NCBI GenBank assembly: GCA_009844405.1
Contig: VYBO01000059.1
Span: forward strand, 1-34,484
Direction of reading: 5' to 3'
Origin: Acidimicrobiaceae bacterium
GTDB taxonomy: Bacteria > Actinomycetota > Acidimicrobiia > Acidimicrobiales > Aldehydirespiratoraceae
DNA: 34,484 bases
Both the position numbers and the translations under genes were made by a program. Below, piece after piece: positions 33,185 through 34,484 of the stretch. The notes under the pieces are model-generated. The model did not search any database. It was given only the letters and a program-made list of their open reading frames with translations, and was not told the origin of the DNA. Numbering within the stretch: the stretch's first letter is position 1; each line of letters starts with the position of its first letter.

Positions 33185-34368
33185 GGGGAGCGGGGGAAGG
33201 CCACGGTGCGCTCGCCGCTGTGGCAGAGGTCGACGTCGGCGCCGATGCCGAAGCGGGGCGCGCCGGTGGTGCGGCAGCGCAGTACCTTGCCGTCGGCTGA
33301 GCGGATGTAGTACAGGGTGTCGTGGCCGAAGAACTCGATGTGGTCGACGGTGCCTGAGCTGCCCTCGGTAAGCGCGAACTCCTCGGGCCGCAACAGCACG
33401 TCCACTTCTCCGTGGAGGGGCGACTGGAGTTTCATGGGCCCCAGAGCGGTGTAGGCGATGTCACCCTCGGCCCTGCCGGGCACGGTGTCGGCCTCGCCCA
33501 CGAAGCCGGCCAGCCACCGGTCGGCGGGGCGCTCGTAGAGCACTGCCGGTTGGGCCTGCTGGATGACCTCGCCGTCGCGCATGACGGCCACCTCGTCACC
33601 GAGGACGAAGGCCTCGTCCTGGTCGTGGGTCACGAACACGCAGGTGACCTCCAGCTCTCGCAGCAGCCCGGCCACCTCTGCCCTGACCTCCACTCTCAAG
33701 GTGGTGTCGAGGCTGGAGAAGGGCTCGTCCAGCAGCAGCACCGTCGGCCGCGGCGCCAGGGCCCGGGCCAGCGCCACCCGCTGCTGCTGCCCGCCCGACA
33801 GCGAGCCGGGCAGCCGGTCGGCCAGCTCGGCGATCCCCACCATTTCGAGAAGGTCCCGCACGCGGCTCGAGGCCGGCCGGGGCAGCACCCTGGCGCGGGG
33901 ACGCTCGGCGCGGGGCAGGCCGAAGGCGACATTGGCGGCCACGGTGAGATGCGGGAACAGCGACCAGTCCTGGAACACCATGCCCACGCCCCGCCGGTGG
34001 GCGGCGACATGAACCCTGGCGCCCGAGACACCGCGGCGCGGCGCGGCGGCCGACGACGCGCCATTCCTGCGCGCGGCGGGCCCGTCCACGAGCTTGCCCC
34101 CGAGGAAGATCTGGCCGGAGTCGAGCCGCTGAAGGCCGGCCAGCACCCTCAGCAGCGTCGTCTTGCCGCACCCGCTCGGACCGAGGATCGCCAGCGTGCG
34201 GCCTGCCTCGGCGGTGATGGTAGCGCTGCGGAGTACCGGCGATCCCCCGAGGGCGACGCTGGCTCCGTCTGCGACGATCCAGCGGCCTCGTCGCAGCCCC
34301 ACCTCCGGGGCCACCGCCTCCGAGGATCGGGCCGCTGGGGCGACCGGCGCCGCAGCGCTATCAAGCAT
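33181..34368 (-). CDS. PotA/FbpC-type ABC importer ATP-binding protein with TOBE domain
   Basis: This 395-residue ATPase of a binding-protein-dependent importer has Walker A (GPSGCGKTT), Q-loop (MVFQDWSLFPHLT), signature SLSGGQQQRVALARAL, Walker B (VLLLDEPFSSLDTTLR), switch His (VTHDQDEAF) and a C-terminal TOBE region (DVLLRPEEFALTEG). The first 35 residues are a disordered Ala-rich extension, and an extra 25-30-residue Arg/Ala-rich insert (RRNGASSAAAPRRG and onward) precedes the Q-loop. Such ATPases serve iron, polyamine, sulfate or sugar importers. It is convergent with the amidohydrolase operon, and the tail of another gene lies 63 bases upstream on the same strand. The start is ATG 34368. 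Confidence 0.92.
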   Translation of the reverse strand: MLDSAAAPVAPAARSSEAVAPEVGLRRGRWIVADGASVALGGSPVLRSATITAEAGRTLAILGPSGCGKTTLLRVLAGLQRLDSGQIFLGGKLVDGPAARRNGASSAAAPRRGVSGARVHVAAHRRGVGMVFQDWSLFPHLTVAANVAFGLPRAERPRARVLPRPASSRVRDLLEMVGIAELADRLPGSLSGGQQQRVALARALAPRPTVLLLDEPFSSLDTTLRVEVRAEVAGLLRELEVTCVFVTHDQDEAFVLGDEVAVMRDGEVIQQAQPAVLYERPADRWLAGFVGEADTVPGRAEGDIAYTALGPMKLQSPLHGEVDVLLRPEEFALTEGSSGTVDHIEFFGHDTLYYIRSADGKVLRCRTTGAPRFGIGADVDLCHSGERTVAFPRSP

Positions 34369-34400
34369 GCCTTATACCTTAACGCCAGCGTTCCTCACTA

Positions 34401-34406
34401 TGTCAA
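34401..34406 (-). promoter_or_regulatory. Perfect -35 hexamer before the importer ATPase gene
   Basis: The minus strand reads TTGACA at 34406-34401. The best -10 at 17 bases is the poor GTTAAG (34383-34378). A TATAAG at 34376-34371 lies 24 bases away and too close to the ATG. A separate promoter for this gene is therefore possible but unproven. Confidence 0.25.
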
Positions 34407-34431
34407 CCCTAGGAGTCCTGACTGCGGAAGC

Positions 34432-34484
34432 TCAGGCTGCCGCGTAGGGCTCGGCCAGCACCTCGGGCAGCGGCTCGGCGTGCA
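34432..34484 (-). CDS. C-terminal tail of a gene, probably another importer component
   Basis: The last 17 residues (HAEPLPEVLAEPYAAA then TGA at 34434-34432) of a minus-strand gene enter from the right edge. Position and strand suggest a permease or binding protein of the same importer as the ATPase downstream. The fragment is too short to classify. Confidence 0.4.
   Translation of the reverse strand, partial: HAEPLPEVLAEPYAAA

Overview
The window is high-GC bacterial DNA, most likely from an actinobacterium. The supporting signs are frequent GTG and TTG starts, an F420-dependent LLM-type oxidoreductase, a full-length Lhr helicase, and actinobacterial-style MazEF, VapBC and HicAB modules. 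An uncultured Acidimicrobiia-like lineage would fit, but nothing here fixes the taxonomy. No rRNA, tRNA, complete insertion sequence, integrase or CRISPR array was found. Many of the long open frames opposite the real genes are GC-driven shadows and are omitted.

Layout. (a) 1-879: the 3' part of a 2-oxoacid dehydrogenase E2 gene, overlapped at its tail by a convergent mazEF-type pair. (b) 1690-3709: a minus-strand accessory patch holding a stand-alone AAA ATPase behind a striking 24-bp tandem repeat, and the wreck of a McrBC-like restriction locus. (c) 3984-10013: a MacB/FtsX-type ABC operon of one ATPase and two tandem paralogous permeases. (d) 10113-12332: an intact vapB antitoxin, a frameshifted vapC and a Fic protein. 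(e) 12554-18987: Lhr helicase divergent from an LLM flavin/F420 oxidoreductase, followed by a DtxR/MntR-type regulator with an altered metal site.

(f) 19069-23163: a patchwork. It holds a compact minus-strand operon of three small unrecognised envelope proteins, a C11G4 homopolymer junction, a 5'-truncated SMC-like ATPase, a DUF4143-type ATPase and a 5'-truncated phytanoyl-CoA dioxygenase-like gene. (g) 23181-25695: a LuxR-type HTH regulator divergent from a secreted protein of unknown function, with three phased palindromes between them, then a lipoprotein. (h) 25741-26225: hicBA.

(i) 26330-34484: a coherent catabolic-looking locus. A minus-strand operon (aldo/keto reductase, enolase-superfamily dehydratase, XRE-cupin regulator) is divergent from a plus-strand operon (PanB-fold protein lacking the usual metal ligands, two amidohydrolases, a collapsed Rieske oxygenase). 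A convergent PotA/FbpC-type importer ATPase and the tail of another importer gene follow. Together these look like uptake and breakdown of an unidentified small molecule with sugar-acid-like and amide, amidine or heterocycle chemistry. This locus, and the LuxR/three-palindrome/secreted-protein unit, are the best candidates for undescribed biology.
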